Positions 51,735 to 61,604 of a DNA stretch of 64,000 nt are shown here, piece after piece. Source of the DNA: Tepidisphaeraceae bacterium (lineage in GTDB: Bacteria > Planctomycetota > Phycisphaerae > Tepidisphaerales > Tepidisphaeraceae); the NCBI GenBank assembly GCA_035998445.1, contig DASYHQ010000061.1, forward strand, positions 301,814-365,813, written 5' to 3'. Below the pieces are notes generated by a model. The model did not search any database. It saw only the letters and a list, made by a program, of their open reading frames with translations, and was not told where the DNA came from. How positions within the stretch are numbered: position 1 is the first letter of the stretch; every line of letters begins with the position of its first letter. The position numbers and the translations under genes were made by a program.

Positions 51735-53807
51735 CTACCGCGACTGCCGGCGGATCGTCATGTCGAAGTTCTTCACCATGCCTGTATACATGCCCCACAC
51801 CACGGCGGTGTAGATGCCGATCGCGATCCAGCTGCCGATGAAGATCAGCACGCGGGCATCGGCCAGTTCGCTGGCCCAGGTGGGGTTGGCGGGGTTGAAG
51901 TTGTAACTGACGGCCTGCGGGTTGATCAGCAGGCCCAGGAGCGTGAAGGGGCTGAAGCTGCCGATGGCGACCGCGATGTCCGAACCGCGGCCGCTTTCGA
52001 GGAAGGTGTAGCCGCACCAGCCGAGCGTGCCGGTGACGCCGGCGACGATGCCGACGCTGGCCATCACCGCCGTCACGGTCGTGCGCATGCGCAGCGACAT
52101 CTGCATGCCCAGGATGGCGGCGAACGCGCAGACGATGACGAACATGCCCGGCAAGATCAGCAGCGCTTCCGGCAGCACGATCCAGCGGAAGCCGACACCG
52201 CCCGAACCGCTCAGCAAGCGGTACATGTCGTAGACGATGAAGATGGCCACGCTGGCCAGCGGCACCGCGATCAACGGCAGCACGAAGCTCACCAGCCCGC
52301 GCAGCTTGCCCCAGATGTAGTAACGGCTGGTGATCGGCGTGGTCAGCAGCAGGTCGAGGCTGCCGTCCTCCTTCTCGCGCGTCACCGTGCTGGCGGCGGC
52401 GTTGGTGACGATGAGCAGGATGATCGCCAGTTCGACGATTGTGGCGCCCAGCAGGTAGCCTTGCAGCGCCGTCGCCGACAGTGCGGATGGCACCTCGGTC
52501 GCCGTCACGCTCGCCAGCACGCGGGCGTTGCCACCACTGGTGGTCACGTCGACCGCCATCCGCCGGCGAAGGTCCTCCAGCGTGCCGGGTTGGCCGTTCA
52601 CCTTTACGTCGACGGGCTGATTGGCGCGAATCTCGTAGTTGGTGGCCGAGTCGGGCGTGTAGACGGTGAAGATGCCGGTGGCGCTGTCGTAGCTCGTGCG
52701 GTCGATGTACATCGCCGGCGTGGTGGTCGACGAATATAACCACAGCAGCACGACCGCGCCGGCAACGCCCGCGAGCATGAAGCCGTAGCGCAGCAGCGTC
52801 GCCCGGGCGGCCGATGCCTTGGTCTTGGCCTCGCGCCAGGCGATCGGGTTGCTCCAGACGAAGCGCGGCTTGCGCGTCGTGGCGCCCTTCGACACGTGCA
52901 GCTTCTGCAAGATCCACGACCGCAGCGACACGGTCGACTGCGCCAGGCGGCGCAGCATGACGATCGACGGCACCACGAGCACGAAGCTCAGGAAGAACAT
53001 GAACGTGATGTAGAACCCCGCCGGCCGGGCGAGGTACCAGCCCCAGGGCCAGCCCTGCAAGTCGGGCGGCAGGTCGGTCATGGCGGGCGGGGCATACAGC
53101 TCTGAACCGAAGATCGTCTGCAGCGCCAGGAACGGGTTCAGCCCGGTCATCCAACTGGTCGTCGAGAGCGCGCCGGTCGTCAGGTTGATCTTGAACGCGT
53201 CCAGCTGGTCCAACAGCGCGGTGCCGACGAGGTAGAGGACGATGAAGAAGTAGAAGCTGAAGATCGTCCGCCGGGTGCCGACCTTAAAGGTCGCGATCGC
53301 CATGGCCATGGAACCGGTCACGAACGCCGTCGCCGCCGCCACGTTGAACGATTGGATGATGTCGCGGATTGCCACGCCACCGAAGATCTGCGTGATCGAG
53401 AAGATCGGGATGCCGCTGATGAGCAACGCGATCACGAAGAACAACCGCGACAGCAGCGACCCCAGCACGATCTGCCCATTAGTCAACGGCGTGGCGAGCA
53501 AGATGTCGTACGTCTGGCTGTCCTTTTCCTGCGTGATCGCCCCGGCGGTAAAGATGGGCGACAGCAGGGCGACCAGCGCCAGTTGCAGGTAGCTCATGCG
53601 CTCGAAGAGCTGCCGGCTGATGCTCGTCAGCTGGTCGAGCTGCGTCGCCTGCGTGTTCAGCGAGAAGACCACGACGAGGATCAGCAGGCCCAGGTAAATG
53701 CAGCGAATGAACAAATCGCGCCGCCGCTTGCCACCGGCCTCGATGACGCGGAGCAGGATCGGGTTGGCGGGGATGAGACGCCAGAGGTAGTCGGTGATGC
53801 CTAGCAT
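51735..53807 (-). CDS. ABC-2 type permease, fused double unit
   Basis: The protein has 690 residues from ATG 53807 (MLGITDYLWRLIPANPILLR); the longer frame to 53894 runs into a repeat. Two ABC-2-like membrane units are fused: unit 1 (~1-280) includes ITQEKDSQTYDILLATPLTNG; unit 2 (~330-690) includes VTREKEDGSLDLLLTTPITSR. Each such coupling motif normally occurs once per permease. A periplasmic domain (~365-440) follows the first helix of unit 2. It pairs with the ATPase at 54042-54977 in an exporter; the gldF/nosY-like substrate is unknown. Confidence 0.92.
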   Translation of the reverse strand: MLGITDYLWRLIPANPILLRVIEAGGKRRRDLFIRCIYLGLLILVVVFSLNTQATQLDQLTSISRQLFERMSYLQLALVALLSPIFTAGAITQEKDSQTYDILLATPLTNGQIVLGSLLSRLFFVIALLISGIPIFSITQIFGGVAIRDIIQSFNVAAATAFVTGSMAMAIATFKVGTRRTIFSFYFFIVLYLVGTALLDQLDAFKINLTTGALSTTSWMTGLNPFLALQTIFGSELYAPPAMTDLPPDLQGWPWGWYLARPAGFYITFMFFLSFVLVVPSIVMLRRLAQSTVSLRSWILQKLHVSKGATTRKPRFVWSNPIAWREAKTKASAARATLLRYGFMLAGVAGAVVLLWLYSSTTTPAMYIDRTSYDSATGIFTVYTPDSATNYEIRANQPVDVKVNGQPGTLEDLRRRMAVDVTTSGGNARVLASVTATEVPSALSATALQGYLLGATIVELAIILLIVTNAAASTVTREKEDGSLDLLLTTPITSRYYIWGKLRGLVSFVLPLIAVPLASVAIFIVYDMYRLLSGSGGVGFRWIVLPEALLILPGMFVIVCAFAAILGMQMSLRMRTTVTAVMASVGIVAGVTGTLGWCGYTFLESGRGSDIAVAIGSFSPFTLLGLLINPQAVSYNFNPANPTWASELADARVLIFIGSWIAIGIYTAVVWGMYTGMVKNFDMTIRRQSR

Positions 53808-53889
53808 GGGTAATGACCAATGACCAAACCAGAGTGACCAATGAATGACGAAGGCTAAATGACGAACGACCGCCGTCGTCACGTTAGTT

Positions 53890-53991
53890 GTCATCCCGAT
53901 GGGAGGCCTGCCGACCTGAGGGATCTCGAATTACGGACGGTTCTCGGCCTTGGGAGATCCCTCAGGTTGGCAAGCCTCCCATCGGGATGAC
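53890..53991. repeat. Family A palindromic repeat, copy 6
   Basis: GTCATCCCGATGGGAGGCCT ... GAGGGATCTC at the left and GAGATCCCTCAGGTTGGC ... CTCCCATCGGGATGAC at the right; one of the best preserved copies. It sits inside the exporter operon between the ATPase and permease genes. Confidence 0.92.
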
Positions 53992-54041
53992 ATCGGCATC
54001 TCGCGGCCGCGATGCGTCGTCTCAGGTTCGCCATCGGGCTT

Positions 54042-54977
54042 CTATTGAACAATGCCCTTCGTCATGCGCATGAACGCCGTTTCCAGGTTTACTTCCTCTT
54101 CCTTCAAGAGCGTCAGCCTGAAGCCCGACGACAGCAGCCGATGCGGGATGAACGTGTAGTCCTTCACGCCTTCCTTCAATGCCACTTCGAAATGCCCGGG
54201 TTTCGGCGTGACCGATTCAACGTTCGGGTCTTGGCTGATCAGCGCTTCCGCCTGCCGTTGGTTTTCGAGGACGCCGACGAGCAGATTCATCCCGCCCCTC
54301 GCCCGGCGGACGATTTCCGTCCAGGGGCCACTGTAGAGCAGTTCGCCGCGTTCGATGATGCCGACGGTGTTACAGAGGTCCTGCAGTTCGGGCAGGATGT
54401 GCGAGCTGATGATGATCGTCTTGCCCATGCGCTGCAGCGTCTTCAGCAGCTCGCGCAGCTCGATGCGGGCCCGGGGGTCGAGGTTGCCGGCCGGCTCGTC
54501 GAGCAGCAGCACCTTGGGGTCGTGCACGAGCACGCGGGCGATCGACAGCCGCTGCTTCATGCCACGGCTGAGGCCGTCGACGGGGGCGTCGCGCTTGTAG
54601 CCCAAATCGGTCAGTTCCAGCACGTCGTTGCAGATCTTGGTCCGCTGGGCGCCGTTGATGTTGTACGCGGCGGCGAAGAAGTCCAGATACTCCTGCACCA
54701 CCATGTCCTCGTACGCGCCGAAGTAGTCGGGCACGTAGCCGATCATCGGGCGGATCTGGCGGCTCTGGTAGCCGACGACCAGGTCGCACACGCGCGCCTC
54801 GCCCCAGGTGGGCTGCAGCAGCGTGGCGAGGATCTTGATCGTCGTCGACTTGCCGGCGCCGTTGGGCCCGATGAAGCCGAAGCAGTCGCCTTCGTTGATC
54901 TCGAGGTTCAGGTTCGACAGGGCCACGAGCGTGCCGTATCGCTTGGTGAGGTTGACGGTTTTGATGACAGCGGCCAT
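54042..54977 (-). CDS. ABC transporter ATP-binding protein
   Basis: The protein has 311 residues. Walker A GFIGPNGAGKSTTIK, Q-loop region GYVPDYFGAYEDM, signature GLSRGMKQRLSIAR, Walker B VLLLDEPAGNLDPRAR and H-loop ISSHIL are intact. The C-terminal ~75 residues form the regulatory tail usual for DrrA/GldA-type exporters. Expected partner of the fused permease downstream and of the large membrane protein upstream. Confidence 0.95.
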   Translation of the reverse strand: MAAVIKTVNLTKRYGTLVALSNLNLEINEGDCFGFIGPNGAGKSTTIKILATLLQPTWGEARVCDLVVGYQSRQIRPMIGYVPDYFGAYEDMVVQEYLDFFAAAYNINGAQRTKICNDVLELTDLGYKRDAPVDGLSRGMKQRLSIARVLVHDPKVLLLDEPAGNLDPRARIELRELLKTLQRMGKTIIISSHILPELQDLCNTVGIIERGELLYSGPWTEIVRRARGGMNLLVGVLENQRQAEALISQDPNVESVTPKPGHFEVALKEGVKDYTFIPHRLLSSGFRLTLLKEEEVNLETAFMRMTKGIVQ

Positions 54978-54987
54978 GTGATTCTCG

Positions 54988-55056
54988 TGACAAGGGCCTC
55001 TGGCCCGTACTGCGTAAACTTCGTTGCCTACACGGGCCGCAGGCCCGCGTCACGGT
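54988..55056. repeat. Inverted repeat between ATPase and upstream gene
   Basis: CGTGACAAGGGCCTCTGGCC and CACGGGCCGCAGGCCCGCGTCACG-type arms (the latter at 55033-55056) are imperfect complements around CTGCGTAAACTTCGTTGCC. Located in the operon gap. Confidence 0.65.
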
Positions 55057-55072
55057 CGAACTATCGCCGCCT

Positions 55073-57535
55073 TCACTCGCTCGGCGCCGTCGTCGGCTGG
55101 GTTGCAGGCGGTTCCGGTGGCGTGCGGTCGAGGGGGATGACGAACTCGTACAGCAGGTCGCCGGTGCCACCGTACGGGTCGCCGTCGACCAGGAACGGGT
55201 AGGGCAGTGGTTGTTGTTCGGCCGTGGATGCCAGCACGAGCATCTGGCCGTTGCTGACGATGTGCGACATGTTCAGGTGTCGCACGCCGCGACGCAAAAT
55301 CTCGAAGCGACTGCGTTCGTTGCGGGTCTGGTCGCGCGGCGTGGGGAGCAGGTCGTAGAGCGCCATCAGCGGCAGCGACCGCACGTAACCGTTGGTCGAG
55401 TCGTCAAGCGTGGCAATATTGCCCATGCCGGACAGGCCCTGGTTGCGCAGCCCGCCGTACCACCAGCTGGTCCAGCCGGCATCACCGCGGCCGGTGCCCA
55501 TGAAGTCGATGATCGGCCAGCCACCCAACCGGTCCTCGCGCGGAACTCGATAGCGGCGGCGTTCGGCCTCGGTCTCAAGGTTGAGGCCGGGCGGCGTCAC
55601 CTGGAACGGTGGGTCGGCCACGTCGCGTGCGAAGTCGATCGTGGTGCCCTTCACCCACTTCTCGCGATAGAGGACGCGCATCTGCCCGTTGGCGTTGCGG
55701 TAGGCGATGTAGATGTCGCGCAAATCGGCGCCGGTGTTGTTGGTCAGCACGCCATCCACGCCGCGCAACTGGTTGAGCGACAGCTTCGCGAACCCGTCCA
55801 CCCGGCCCGCCAGATCGCCCGACCAGCGGGCCTGCACCTTCTTCAGCGTGCTGCGGTAGGGGAACGCGACGACCGGCGCGCCGGCCTCGGTATCGTCCGG
55901 CACGGGCACGATGTACTCGCCTTGCACGGGCGGGCGATCGGTATCAGTGGGGCGCTGCTGCGGGTGCTGCGGATAGCCCGCGACGTACGGCAGCGATCCT
56001 TCGGCGGTCTGGCCGAGCGTGACGGGGATGGACCCGTCGTTCGGGATGTACAACCCGATGTTGCTCGTGGCGATCGCGGGTTGGCCAACGGCCGACTGCA
56101 CGACCGTCACGTGCTTCACGACCGGTGGGCCGCGCAGCACGAGGCGCACCATGATCAGCGTGATCGCCGTCGCCACCACGGCGGCGGCGGCGAAGGCGAG
56201 CCAACTGAGCTCCTTCTTGCGCCAGTTGATGAGCGCGAAGTAGCTGCCCGGCCCGGCGGCCAGCCAGTAGATGATGAAGAAGATCACCGCCATCAGCACA
56301 AGCGCCGCGCCACGGCCGGCGTGGTTCATGCCGGTAAGCAGCGTGTAGCCGACGTCGATGGCGCTCGACGGGTCGCTGTACCCGTTGTCGTCGTCCCCGC
56401 GGCGGGCGGCGGGCAGCGTGTCGTTGTTCCACGCGAACACCGTGTCCCACACGTGCGCCCAACCCGCGGTTGCGGTGCGGGCCGTCAGGGACGGGTCGCC
56501 CAGGTCCTGTGCGACCCAGGTGGTGCCCCCCAGGCCCAGCACGCCGCGCACGATCCAGGGAGACGTCGTGCCGTCAGGCCATTCGATCGCGAGCCGTTCT
56601 TCCACCATCGCGTTGGGCTTCGGCGTGGCAGCGCCCATGCGGAACGGGCCGACCACGGTGCTCCACGCGTCGCGCGGGTCGTTCGACCGCGCCAGCGAGC
56701 GCAGCGGCTCGGGCTGCTGCGTCTCCTTCATCTCCACCAGACTCGTGCCACCGGCGGCGACGTACTCGATCGGCAGCAGGTGCGCCAGTGGCGTCAGACG
56801 GTCGCGCTCGGGCGACTGGCAGACGATCAGTCGTCCGCCGGTTCGCACGTATTGTTCGATGGCGGCGGTGCGGCGGGCGCCGCCCTCATCCAGTGCGTTG
56901 GCGTCGGCGTTCAGCCAGAGGATCGAATCGACGGCGGTGTAGGCCAACGCATTTTCGGGCAAGTCGCGCGGGCGCATCGCGACGAACGCGACGTCCTCAC
57001 TGATGCCGATCGCGCGGTCGTACTCGCGGAACGCCGGGCGGCTGTCACCGTCGTAGATGCAGAGGACGAGCTTGCGGCCGCGCAGCAACGCACCGTCGCG
57101 CGCTGGTGGGCCATCGAGCGATTCAGGCACCTGCGTTTGCGCCAGTTGGCCGGCGGGTTTGTTGTCGGCCGTCAGCAGCTGCACGCGCAATCGCTGGCGC
57201 AGCTCGTCGAGCGAGCCGCTGGCCCGGGCGTCGGGCAGGCCGCTGGGTTGGGGGATGAAGAACATCCAGAACCGCTGTTCGGCCTGGCTGGTGTCGATGC
57301 TGATGTCGCGCGTGTACGCGGGGCGGTCGCGGTCGAGGTCTTCCTGGATGACCTGCAGCTTATGGAAGCCGGTGGTCAGGCCGGCCGTGCGGATGCGCAC
57401 GACCATGGGCGTCCAAGCATCGGGACGGTAGTAACCACCGAAGCCGATGCTCTCGACCTCGCCGCGAATCTGTGCAAGGACCGCTGCGGGCGACAGCAGG
57501 ACGAACAGCACCAACCCCACCAAGGTGTGACGCAT
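55073..57535 (-). CDS. Large exported membrane protein of the exporter cluster
   Basis: The protein has 820 residues from ATG 57535 (MRHTLVGLVLFVLLSPAAVLA signal peptide). A beta-sandwich-like region is followed by a glutamine-amidotransferase-like fold (~160-270: SILWLNADANALDEGG, YVRTGGRLIVCQS). Two central helices (~405-425 and ~440-465) span the membrane. The C-terminal half is extracytoplasmic and ends in a Pro/Thr-rich tail. Such proteins accompany GldA/GldF-like ABC genes in planctomycetes, comparable to GldG-type subunits. No catalytic residues recognised. Confidence 0.75.
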   Translation of the reverse strand: MRHTLVGLVLFVLLSPAAVLAQIRGEVESIGFGGYYRPDAWTPMVVRIRTAGLTTGFHKLQVIQEDLDRDRPAYTRDISIDTSQAEQRFWMFFIPQPSGLPDARASGSLDELRQRLRVQLLTADNKPAGQLAQTQVPESLDGPPARDGALLRGRKLVLCIYDGDSRPAFREYDRAIGISEDVAFVAMRPRDLPENALAYTAVDSILWLNADANALDEGGARRTAAIEQYVRTGGRLIVCQSPERDRLTPLAHLLPIEYVAAGGTSLVEMKETQQPEPLRSLARSNDPRDAWSTVVGPFRMGAATPKPNAMVEERLAIEWPDGTTSPWIVRGVLGLGGTTWVAQDLGDPSLTARTATAGWAHVWDTVFAWNNDTLPAARRGDDDNGYSDPSSAIDVGYTLLTGMNHAGRGAALVLMAVIFFIIYWLAAGPGSYFALINWRKKELSWLAFAAAAVVATAITLIMVRLVLRGPPVVKHVTVVQSAVGQPAIATSNIGLYIPNDGSIPVTLGQTAEGSLPYVAGYPQHPQQRPTDTDRPPVQGEYIVPVPDDTEAGAPVVAFPYRSTLKKVQARWSGDLAGRVDGFAKLSLNQLRGVDGVLTNNTGADLRDIYIAYRNANGQMRVLYREKWVKGTTIDFARDVADPPFQVTPPGLNLETEAERRRYRVPREDRLGGWPIIDFMGTGRGDAGWTSWWYGGLRNQGLSGMGNIATLDDSTNGYVRSLPLMALYDLLPTPRDQTRNERSRFEILRRGVRHLNMSHIVSNGQMLVLASTAEQQPLPYPFLVDGDPYGGTGDLLYEFVIPLDRTPPEPPATQPTTAPSE

Positions 57536-57721
57536 TGACGATGACTGTAAACGGGCGGGTGATGGGGGGCAAGCGGGATTCATGTGAAAGGGGAGCACGT
57601 CGACGCGGAGCTTTGTTCATTGGACATTGGGATTTGCAGCCGTCGCGCGGCCGATTACCATTGCCCTTGCGTCGGCGTTTGTTCACGCCGCGCCAGTTTT
57701 CAAGGGAAGAGGGAAACCAAC

Positions 57722-60700
57722 ATGTCCGTCCGCAAGGGGAAGTCGCAGCCGCGCCTGCGCCGCACGTTCACGATCGAATCGCTGGAAGCTCGCCAACTGC
57801 TTTCCGTTGCCGCCACCGGGCCCGCGACGGCGGTGGAGGGGCAGCCGTACGTGCTGACGCTGCCGACGGAGGTGCCAAACGCGACCGGCGTCTCAGGATT
57901 TGCCATCGATTGGGGTGACGGCACGACCTCAGGCGCGTGGTTCGGCCAGCCCGCGGTCACGCACCTCTTCGCCGACGGCCCCGCGACGGACCGAATTACC
58001 GTGAAGGCCAACGCGTCGGGTGGGCAGGTTCCGGTGCCGGTGCGCATCGGATCAGGCGAGCCGTCGGCGGAGATTGACGCTGACTTTGCGAAGAACGTAA
58101 CCACGTTTGGGAAGGCGCACGAGAGAGTTCGAGCCTATACCACCGACATATTGAAAGGCGTGGCGACGGATGCTCAGGACCGAATTGTTACGGCCGGTTT
58201 CAGCGCTGGCCTACGACCGCCGAGCATGACTGATCCGTTCATTCCGCAGGGGCTGGTGCTGCATCGTTTCCTGAAGGACGGCACCCCCGACGCCACGTTT
58301 GGGGACGGGGCCACTGCGGGTCGAACCATCATTCCCCTCAACGATTCCTGGCAGCCTCGCCTGGATGTCACCAACGCGTTCGTCGACAGCCAGGGCCGCA
58401 TCTTCGTCGTCGGCACGTCGTGGTACAGGAACGACCAGCGGGGCGTGTTCACCGCCCGCTTTACGAGCGCCGGGACGCTCGACACAACCTATGGCGTTGG
58501 CGGCATCGCCGACATCCCAGCATTAACCTTCAACCCAGCCGGCCTCTTCTCGTACTGGACCCGCGATGCGGCGATCGACGGCGACGGACGAATTGTGGTC
58601 GTCGGGATGGGTGTCAATACCGACCGCGATATTCTGGCGCTGCGGCTGACGGCCGACGGTGCGCTCGACGAAACGTTCGGCGTCGCAGGCGTCGCGACGA
58701 TCAACGTCAATGCAACGGACCAAGGCACCGCGGTCGCGATCGCGCCGGACGGTGGCATTGTGCTTGCTGCCGAAACGGCTACTACGAATTCGGCCTCGAA
58801 GCCGATGCTGGTGCGGCTGAACTCGAGTGGCATCATTGACGCGAATTTTGGCACAGCGGGGAAAGTCCATTTTACCGCATCTGAGTACGCGAGCGACCTG
58901 GTCATTCAGCCCGACGGCAAACTGCTCTTCGGACGCACGACCAACCCCAGCGGCAACGTAAACGATGCGATCTTCTCTCGCTTCAATGCCGACGGCAGCA
59001 TCGATTCAACCTTTGGCGTCAGTGGCCAACGTGTCGTCAATTTTGGTGCGAGCGACTACCTGACACGGTTGCTACTGAGAGCCGATGGACGGATCCTCGC
59101 AACAGGCGTCAGCCCTGGTAGCAGCGCCACGGCCGGGCTATTGGTCAGCCTCAACTCGAACGGATCCTTCGACACTAGCTTTGGCACCAACGGCGTTGCC
59201 GCGACACCGGGACCGGTAGGCCAGTACCTCTATCCGACTGACGCGGTCCTCCAATCTGACGGATCGTTAGTGACGATCGAAGGGGGCGGGACGCCGGGCT
59301 ATTACAGTTTCCTCGCCAAGTACCTCCCCGCGCCGCTCGTGCGTATTAGCAACGCCGCACCGACCGGCGAGTTCGTCGCGCCGACGCCAACGGTGACGGC
59401 AGGCGATACCACGACCGTGTACTTCCGGTCGACGCGCGATGCCGCCGGTGACTCCGCGGCGGGGTTCCGGTTTAGCTTTGATTTCGACAACGACGAAGCA
59501 TTCGACGTCACTAACAGCACCAGTGGCACTGCCACCGTGCCCGCAAAGTACCTGACGACGCCCGGCGACCACGTCGTGCGCGGGCGGATCAGCGATAAGG
59601 ACGGCGCCTACACCGACTACACCGTCACCATCAAGGTCGTCGCGCCGGTGAACATCGTGGCAACGCCCAGTTCGCTGGCGGTGAACGAGGGGGCGTCGGC
59701 GACCTTTGGGGTGAAGTTGTCGTCGCAGCCGGCCAGCAACGTGGACGTCCAGATCTCCCGCAACCACGAGAGCGACATCGATCTGTTCAACTACACGCAG
59801 TTCGTGACGTTCACCACCACTAATTGGAACACGCCGCAGAACGTCGAGCTCCGCGCCAATGAAGACGCCGACGCCGCCAATGGAACCGCAGAGTTCTCGC
59901 TCACCGGTTTCAACCTCACGAGCACGACGGTGACGGCGACCGAGGTCGACAACGACGTCATCGTTAACCCGCCACCGCCGGAGACCGTTACGCTGCAAGG
60001 GGAAGGCGGCACGTTCGGCGGTGGCACCGGCGTGGCAGACGACAATGCCGGCTACAACGGCACGGGCTATGCCGACTTCGGTGGCAACGGTTCTGCGGCG
60101 CAGTGGACGGTCAACCGCGCGGCGGCGGGGCAGGCGACGGTTACCTTCCGCTATGCGAACGGGTCGACCGCCAATCGCCCGCTGGCGATCTTCATCAACG
60201 GCACCAGCGCCGGCACGCTGAACTTCGGCCCCACCGGTGGTTGGACCACGTGGGGCACGACGTCGATCAACGTCGCGCTCGCGAGCGGGGCAAACACTAT
60301 ACGCGCCGCCGCGACCACGAGCGCGGGTGGGGCCAACATCGACCAGCTGACCGTCGGTTCCGTCGTCGCGCCGCCGCCGCCTCCTCCGCCACCACCGTCG
60401 ACGACGGTGTATCAGGCCGAGTCGGCGACGCTGGCGGGCGGCACGCGTGGCAGCGCCGAGCATGCCGGATACATCGGCGCGGGCTTCGCCGACTTTGCTG
60501 GCGACGGGTCATCGGCCCAGTTCACGTTGACGCGGTCGGCCGCCGGCGCGACCTCGCTCGCCTTCCGCTACGCCAACGGCAGCACCGCGAACCGGCCGCT
60601 GGCGGTCTACGTGAACGGCGCCAGCGCCGGTACGCTGGCCTTCGGTCCAACGGGCGGCTGGACCACCTGGGGGACCGCAACGCTCAGCGACGTCGCGCTC

Positions 60701-61183
60701 AACAGCGGCACGAACACGATCAATCTCGTCGCCACCACCAGCGCCGGCGGGGCGAACGTCGATCAACTGACGGTCGCCGGCACCACGCCCAACCCGCCAC
60801 CCCCCACGATGACGGTCTACCAAGGCGAGTCCGCCAAGTTGGGCAACGGCACCGCCCCCAGTAACCAGAACGGTGGCTTTACCGGCACCGGCTACGCCGA
60901 CTTTGCCGGCAACGGGTCGTACGCCGAGTTCACCGTCGCGCAGTCCACCGCCGGGCAGAAGTCACTCGCCTTCCGTTACGCCAACGGCGGCACGGTTAAC
61001 CGCCCGCTGAGCGTAACCGTCAACGGCGTCGCGATCGGCACGCTTTCCTTCGCCCCGACCGGTGGCTGGACCACGTGGAACGTAACGTCGATCCTGGCGA
61101 CGCTGCAGTCCGGCACGAACATCATCCGCCTGACCGCCACCACGACCGCAGGTGGGGCGAACGTGGATTCGTTGACGGTGTAA
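57722..61183 (+). CDS. Large extracellular protein: delta-60 repeats, Calx-beta-like domain and three CBM-like modules
   Basis: The protein has 1153 residues from ATG 57722. The N-terminus contains IESLEARQLLS, the planctomycete surface-protein signature. Residues ~35-110 resemble a PKD/Ig-like domain. Residues ~124-530 hold 6-7 delta-60 repeats (for example DGRIVVVGMGVNTDRDILALRLTADG split over a propeller-like unit, ending ...LDETFGVAG). Residues ~645-750 are Calx-beta-like (SSLAVNEGASATFGVKLSS). From ~757, ~895 and ~1031 come three homologous CBM35/CBM6-like modules (YADFGGNGSAAQW, RYANGSTANRPL, GPTGGWTTWG) joined by Pro-rich linkers. Secreted or surface-attached, probably carbohydrate-binding. 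No catalytic domain seen. Confidence 0.88.
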   Translation: MSVRKGKSQPRLRRTFTIESLEARQLLSVAATGPATAVEGQPYVLTLPTEVPNATGVSGFAIDWGDGTTSGAWFGQPAVTHLFADGPATDRITVKANASGGQVPVPVRIGSGEPSAEIDADFAKNVTTFGKAHERVRAYTTDILKGVATDAQDRIVTAGFSAGLRPPSMTDPFIPQGLVLHRFLKDGTPDATFGDGATAGRTIIPLNDSWQPRLDVTNAFVDSQGRIFVVGTSWYRNDQRGVFTARFTSAGTLDTTYGVGGIADIPALTFNPAGLFSYWTRDAAIDGDGRIVVVGMGVNTDRDILALRLTADGALDETFGVAGVATINVNATDQGTAVAIAPDGGIVLAAETATTNSASKPMLVRLNSSGIIDANFGTAGKVHFTASEYASDLVIQPDGKLLFGRTTNPSGNVNDAIFSRFNADGSIDSTFGVSGQRVVNFGASDYLTRLLLRADGRILATGVSPGSSATAGLLVSLNSNGSFDTSFGTNGVAATPGPVGQYLYPTDAVLQSDGSLVTIEGGGTPGYYSFLAKYLPAPLVRISNAAPTGEFVAPTPTVTAGDTTTVYFRSTRDAAGDSAAGFRFSFDFDNDEAFDVTNSTSGTATVPAKYLTTPGDHVVRGRISDKDGAYTDYTVTIKVVAPVNIVATPSSLAVNEGASATFGVKLSSQPASNVDVQISRNHESDIDLFNYTQFVTFTTTNWNTPQNVELRANEDADAANGTAEFSLTGFNLTSTTVTATEVDNDVIVNPPPPETVTLQGEGGTFGGGTGVADDNAGYNGTGYADFGGNGSAAQWTVNRAAAGQATVTFRYANGSTANRPLAIFINGTSAGTLNFGPTGGWTTWGTTSINVALASGANTIRAAATTSAGGANIDQLTVGSVVAPPPPPPPPPSTTVYQAESATLAGGTRGSAEHAGYIGAGFADFAGDGSSAQFTLTRSAAGATSLAFRYANGSTANRPLAVYVNGASAGTLAFGPTGGWTTWGTATLSDVALNSGTNTINLVATTSAGGANVDQLTVAGTTPNPPPPTMTVYQGESAKLGNGTAPSNQNGGFTGTGYADFAGNGSYAEFTVAQSTAGQKSLAFRYANGGTVNRPLSVTVNGVAIGTLSFAPTGGWTTWNVTSILATLQSGTNIIRLTATTTAGGANVDSLTV

Positions 61184-61453
61184 GCGGGGGGCTATCACTC
61201 CTCTGCCGCGACGCGCGGTGGGCGCCTCCGTTCCTCCGGGAACGCTCTCCGCGTCTTCGGGGTCTCACCCCCTCCCTCCCCCGGAGGGAGAGGGAGGACG
61301 TCGCGCGGCGTTCCGCGACGCCTCTGTTCTTCCTTCGTGTTCCCCTTCGCGCCTTTGTGACTTCGTGGCTCCCCTTGATGAAATCGTGTCTAGCGCCGCA
61401 TGGCAGACAAGAATGCGAGTGTGTGTGCTTAGTACAATCCCGACCGCAAAGCG
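61184..61453. other. Intergenic stretch with family B fragment
   Basis: 270 bases. 61254-61300 (CCTCCCTCCCCCGGAGGGAG) is a family B-like hairpin; nearby TTCGCGCCTTTGTGACTTCGTGG resembles another common dispersed phrase. No gene. Confidence 0.55.
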
Positions 61454-61594
61454 TTAGCGGCTGCGCACGCAGATGCAGATGATGGCAATCCCTAGCAAGC
61501 ATCCAAAGACCAGCAGTACGTTCCACCACCTCGGCTCGGGGTGCGGCGTGCCGGGGCTGGAGTAATCGAGCGGTTCGGGAGGGTCCGTAGGCAT
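61454..61594 (-). CDS. Very small membrane protein
   Basis: 46 residues from ATG 61594 (MPTDPPEPLDYSSPG). A Pro-rich N-terminus is followed by one hydrophobic span (WWNVLLVFGCLLGIAIICI) and a basic end. It begins 11 bases after the stop of the next small membrane gene on the same strand, so the two may be co-transcribed. No ribosome site visible; tentative. Confidence 0.4.
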   Translation of the reverse strand: MPTDPPEPLDYSSPGTPHPEPRWWNVLLVFGCLLGIAIICICVRSR

Positions 61595-61604
61595 GAGATG
61601 GACG

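Noticed and set aside
55211..57538. 775-residue frame antisense to the large exported membrane protein
   Set aside because: Composition typical of a reverse-complement shadow; sense frame has a signal peptide and membrane helices.
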